Origin: Methanobacteriota archaeon
Lineage (GTDB): Archaea; Thermoplasmatota; Thermoplasmata; RBG-16-68-12
Length of the DNA: 6,958 nucleotides
Reading direction: 5' to 3'
Assembly: GCA_005878995.1 (NCBI GenBank)
Contig: VBME01000081.1
Location: 1 to 6,958 of the forward strand
Shown: one piece after another, positions 5,289 to 6,958 of the stretch
How the letters are laid out: every line of letters starts with the position of its first letter
Numbering within the stretch: the stretch's first letter is position 1
The notes under the pieces: model-generated
The model's input: only the letters and a program-made list of their open reading frames with translations
Told to the model about the DNA's origin: nothing
Database searches by the model: none
Made by a program: the position numbers and the translations under genes

Positions 5289-6458
5289 TTGACCGATGTC
5301 GTTCTCGCGGGCGCCTGTCGCACTCCCGTTGGCAAATACGGTCGCGCCTTCCGCAATGTCGAGGCGGTCAAGCTGGGCAGCACGGTCGTCGCCGAGGCGG
5401 TGAACCGCGCAGGGCTCGTCCCTGCGGACATCGAGGAGGTCCTCATGGGCAACGTGATCTCCGCGGGCCTCGGCCAGAACCCCGCCCGCCAGGCGGCAAT
5501 CTTCGGAGGCCTCCCCGACCGGGTCGGCGCCGTGACGATCAACAAGGTCTGCGGGTCCGGCCTGCAAGCCGTGATGTTCGCCTCGGACATGATCAAGGCG
5601 GAATCGGCCGAGGTCCTTCTCGCGGGCGGCATGGAGTCGATGAGCCGCGCCCCGTACCTCGTGAAAGAGGCCCGCTGGGGGATCGGGATCAACAACGTGC
5701 CGTTCATCGACGCGATGGTCTCCGACGGCCTCTGGGACGCGTACAACCAGTTCCACATGGGGATCACTGGCGAGATCGTTGCGGAGAAGTTCCACGTCAC
5801 CCGGGAGGGCATGGACCGTTTCGCCCTCGAGAGCCAACGCCGCGCCGCATCGGCGACGCAGGAGGGGCGATTCAAGGAACAGATTGTCCCGGTCGAGGTC
5901 CCAGGCGCAGGCCGGGTGGAGGTCGACGAGGGAATTCGGACGGACACCTCCCTCGAAAAGCTCGCGAGGCTGCCGCCTGTCTTTCGAGAGGGCGGCCAGG
6001 TGACCGCGGGGAACGCCTCCCAGCTGAGCGACGGCGCGGCCGCCATGGTCGCGATGTCGGAGGAGGCTGCGGAGCGACACGGCGTGAAGCCGCTCGCCCG
6101 TGTGGTCGCGTACAATACGGTCGGCGTGAAGCCGGAATCGGTCATGGAAGCGCCGATCCCGGGCGTCCGAAAACTCCTGAAGAAGACAGGGTTCTCCGTC
6201 GACGACATCGACCTGTTCGAGCACAACGAGGCGTACGCCGCCGCAAGCCTCGTCGTGATGCGGGAGCTCGGAATTCCTCACGAGAAGTTCAACGTAAACG
6301 GAGGCGCGGTGGCCCTCGGCCATCCGATCGGATGCAGCGGCGCTCGGGTGCTCACGACCCTCATCTACGCGATGAAGGACCGCGGGGCAAAACGCGGCCT
6401 CGCGACGCTGTGCCTCGGCGGCGGCAACGCGGTCTCGATGATTATCGAACGACCGTGA
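5289..6458 (+). CDS. Acetyl-CoA C-acetyltransferase (thiolase)
   Basis: A complete 389-residue thiolase, the usual length for the AtoB/FadA type. It should catalyse the reversible condensation of two acetyl-CoA to acetoacetyl-CoA, or thiolytic cleavage of 3-ketoacyl-CoA, in the cytoplasm. The catalytic set is intact: Cys88 in NKVCGSG (85-91), His345 in GHPIGCSGAR (344-353) and Cys375 in CLGGGN (375-380), along with Asn313 in EHNEAYA (311-317). GGMESMSRAPYL (113-124) and AGNASQLSDGAA (240-251) are further family signatures. The only in-frame start after the SDR stop is TTG at 5289, and the protein then begins MTDVVLAGACRTP as expected; reading further upstream enters the SDR gene. A GGGG at 5278-5281 is the best ribosome-site candidate. 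No DUF35/OB-fold partner or HMG-CoA synthase gene, the common archaeal thiolase neighbours, lies next to it, so a role in fatty-acid or polyhydroxybutyrate-like metabolism is as likely as in the mevalonate pathway. Confidence 0.95.
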   Translation: MTDVVLAGACRTPVGKYGRAFRNVEAVKLGSTVVAEAVNRAGLVPADIEEVLMGNVISAGLGQNPARQAAIFGGLPDRVGAVTINKVCGSGLQAVMFASDMIKAESAEVLLAGGMESMSRAPYLVKEARWGIGINNVPFIDAMVSDGLWDAYNQFHMGITGEIVAEKFHVTREGMDRFALESQRRAASATQEGRFKEQIVPVEVPGAGRVEVDEGIRTDTSLEKLARLPPVFREGGQVTAGNASQLSDGAAAMVAMSEEAAERHGVKPLARVVAYNTVGVKPESVMEAPIPGVRKLLKKTGFSVDDIDLFEHNEAYAAASLVVMRELGIPHEKFNVNGGAVALGHPIGCSGARVLTTLIYAMKDRGAKRGLATLCLGGGNAVSMIIERP

Positions 6459-6487
6459 CCGACGAGACGCCTCGAGTGGACAACCCC

Positions 6488-6721
6488 TCACAGAAAATCG
6501 CGCCAGGGTCCTGCCAGTATCTTTCGTCGCTGGTGCGCGTAGCCCAGAAAAGCGGCGAAACCGAATACCCCGCTGGCAACAATCCCGACTGGCCAGGTGG
6601 CATAAAACCTCGGCGGGTCGCGCGACCAAATCAAAAGGTAGAACAAGAGAGTGGAACCGAGCCACGGGATCAAGAAGTAGGTGAAGAAGTCGCGCGGCCA
6701 GCTCCTTCTGGTAGGTTCCAT
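6488..6721 (-). CDS. Small two-helix membrane protein
   Basis: A 77-residue hypothetical protein with two predicted membrane helices: about residues 12-32 (FFTYFLIPWLGSTLLFYLLIW) shown here only by its ends FFTYF and LLIW, and about 42-61 (TWPVGIVAS to AAFLGY), joined by a short SRDPPRFYA loop. Basic clusters at the N-terminus (TRRSWPR) and C-terminus (HQRRKI) suggest that both ends face the cytoplasm. I do not recognise the family. The ATG at 6721 is chosen because the Arg-rich start leads directly into helix 1. An in-frame GTG at 6781 would add 20 residues, read through an inverted repeat, and have a Shine-Dalgarno-like AGGA directly adjoining it with no spacing. It converges on the thiolase with a 29-nt gap that holds no clear terminator. 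Confidence 0.6.
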   Translation of the reverse strand: MEPTRRSWPRDFFTYFLIPWLGSTLLFYLLIWSRDPPRFYATWPVGIVASGVFGFAAFLGYAHQRRKILAGPWRDFL

Positions 6722-6730
6722 CCGCGGTCG

Positions 6731-6756
6731 TCTATTTCTGTGGCCGCAGAAATAGA
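6731..6756. promoter_or_regulatory. Perfect 10-bp inverted repeat upstream of the small membrane-protein gene
   Basis: TCTATTTCTG (6731-6740) and CAGAAATAGA (6747-6756) are exact reverse complements separated by 6 bp (TGGCCG). The site ends 9 bp before the ATG at 6721 of the leftward gene, and lies in the 132-bp divergent gap before the helicase gene. It is A/T-richer than its surroundings, as operators often are; in the leftward mRNA it would form a 10-bp hairpin. The rest of the gap has a TTTTAGG-like stretch (about 6799-6805) that could be a TATA box in either direction. Confidence 0.5.
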
Positions 6757-6853
6757 TGCCGCCCAAATTGGTAATTCGCACTCCTGTCCCGCAAACTCTT
6801 TTAGGACCAGGTACTATGCCCCGTGATTTCCGACTCTCCGCGGGGCTTCATGC

Positions 6854-6958
6854 TTGTTACATAAGGTACGCACGGTAGCCACGAAGGACGAGGTCCTCGG
6901 GCTGATGGAACCCCTCGTCCGGGACTGGTTCGCGTCCAAGTTCAAGGGCCTGACCGAG
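6854..6958 (+). CDS. Lhr-type DEAD/DEAH-box helicase, N-terminus (cut by window edge)
   Basis: The last 105 bases stay open and read ATKDEVLGLMEPLVRDWFA, then SKFKGLTE to the edge. The L-x-P-L-V-R-x-W-F-x-x-x-F-x-x-L/P-T-E pattern is the start of superfamily 2 helicases of the Lhr / archaeal large helicase type, just before the Q-motif and Walker A site, which lie outside the window. Such enzymes unwind DNA or RNA-DNA hybrids in repair and replication restart. The start is unsure: TTG at 6854 is the only upstream start codon after an in-frame stop at 6824, with GGGG 8 nt before it; ATG at 6905 would cut away part of the conserved beginning. With only 35 residues seen, the family call depends on this short motif. 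Confidence 0.58.
   Translation, partial: MLHKVRTVATKDEVLGLMEPLVRDWFASKFKGLTE

Noticed and set aside
6459..6487. Terminator between the thiolase and the small membrane-protein gene
   Set aside because: No T tract on either strand and only a trivial GAGACGCCTC self-complementarity.
5268..6665. A 465-codon leftward open frame opposite the thiolase
   Set aside because: Antisense shadow, rich in Arg, His and Asp, with no family features, and in conflict with the thiolase.
5264..6826. A 520-codon open frame across the thiolase in another phase
   Set aside because: It is Arg/Gly/Pro-rich with no recognisable domain, and overlies a thiolase with all catalytic motifs; such long shadows are normal in GC-rich genes.
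1..6958. CRISPR array, tRNA, rRNA, insertion sequence or phage genes
   Set aside because: No regularly spaced direct repeats, no cloverleaf or rRNA-like stretch, and no transposase, integrase or phage motif in any frame that I read.

Overview
The window is a GC-rich stretch of prokaryotic chromosome, and most signs point to an archaeon. Several genes are preceded by A/T-rich TATA-like boxes roughly 40-60 bp before the start codon. T-rich tracts follow ends of genes, a DUF2148 ferredoxin-like protein is present, and the right edge opens an Lhr-type helicase. A high-GC member of the Thermoplasmatota would fit, but this is inference from gene content and promoter style; no rRNA or other marker gene is present. 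Nine protein genes are visible, two of them cut by the window ends. No tRNA, rRNA, CRISPR array or insertion sequence was seen, and no gene-free gap exceeds about 150 bases.

Left part (1-2396): the 5' part of a leftward MFS transporter gene faces a rightward three-gene operon. The operon encodes a stand-alone ChrB C-terminal-domain protein (chromate resistance family), a cytoplasmic seven-bladed YncE-like beta-propeller that starts inside the stop codon of the first gene, and a cysteine-rich DUF2148 protein. A TATA box, a 21-bp inverted repeat and a Shine-Dalgarno sequence lie between the transporter and the operon. A stem-loop with a T6 tract ends the operon. Together these genes look like a small metal, oxyanion or redox-stress module, although no gene here has a proven substrate.

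Middle part (2397-4149): two leftward genes. The upstream one encodes a membrane-anchored or secreted protein of unknown function. The downstream one encodes a fold-type I PLP aminotransferase that keeps its Schiff-base lysine and substrate-binding arginine, but has lost about 70 central residues carrying the usual Asn, Asp and Tyr cofactor ligands.

Right part (4300-6958): a rightward atypical extended SDR (NAD-dependent epimerase-like), then a complete AtoB-like thiolase with an intact Cys-His-Cys catalytic set and a TTG start. A leftward 77-residue two-helix membrane protein converges on the thiolase, and the N-terminus of an Lhr-type helicase runs off the right edge.

Three things merit a second look: the internally deleted aminotransferase, the ChrB/YncE/DUF2148 operon with its symmetrical operator-like site, and the perfect inverted repeats lying just upstream of the start codon of each of the three complete leftward genes.
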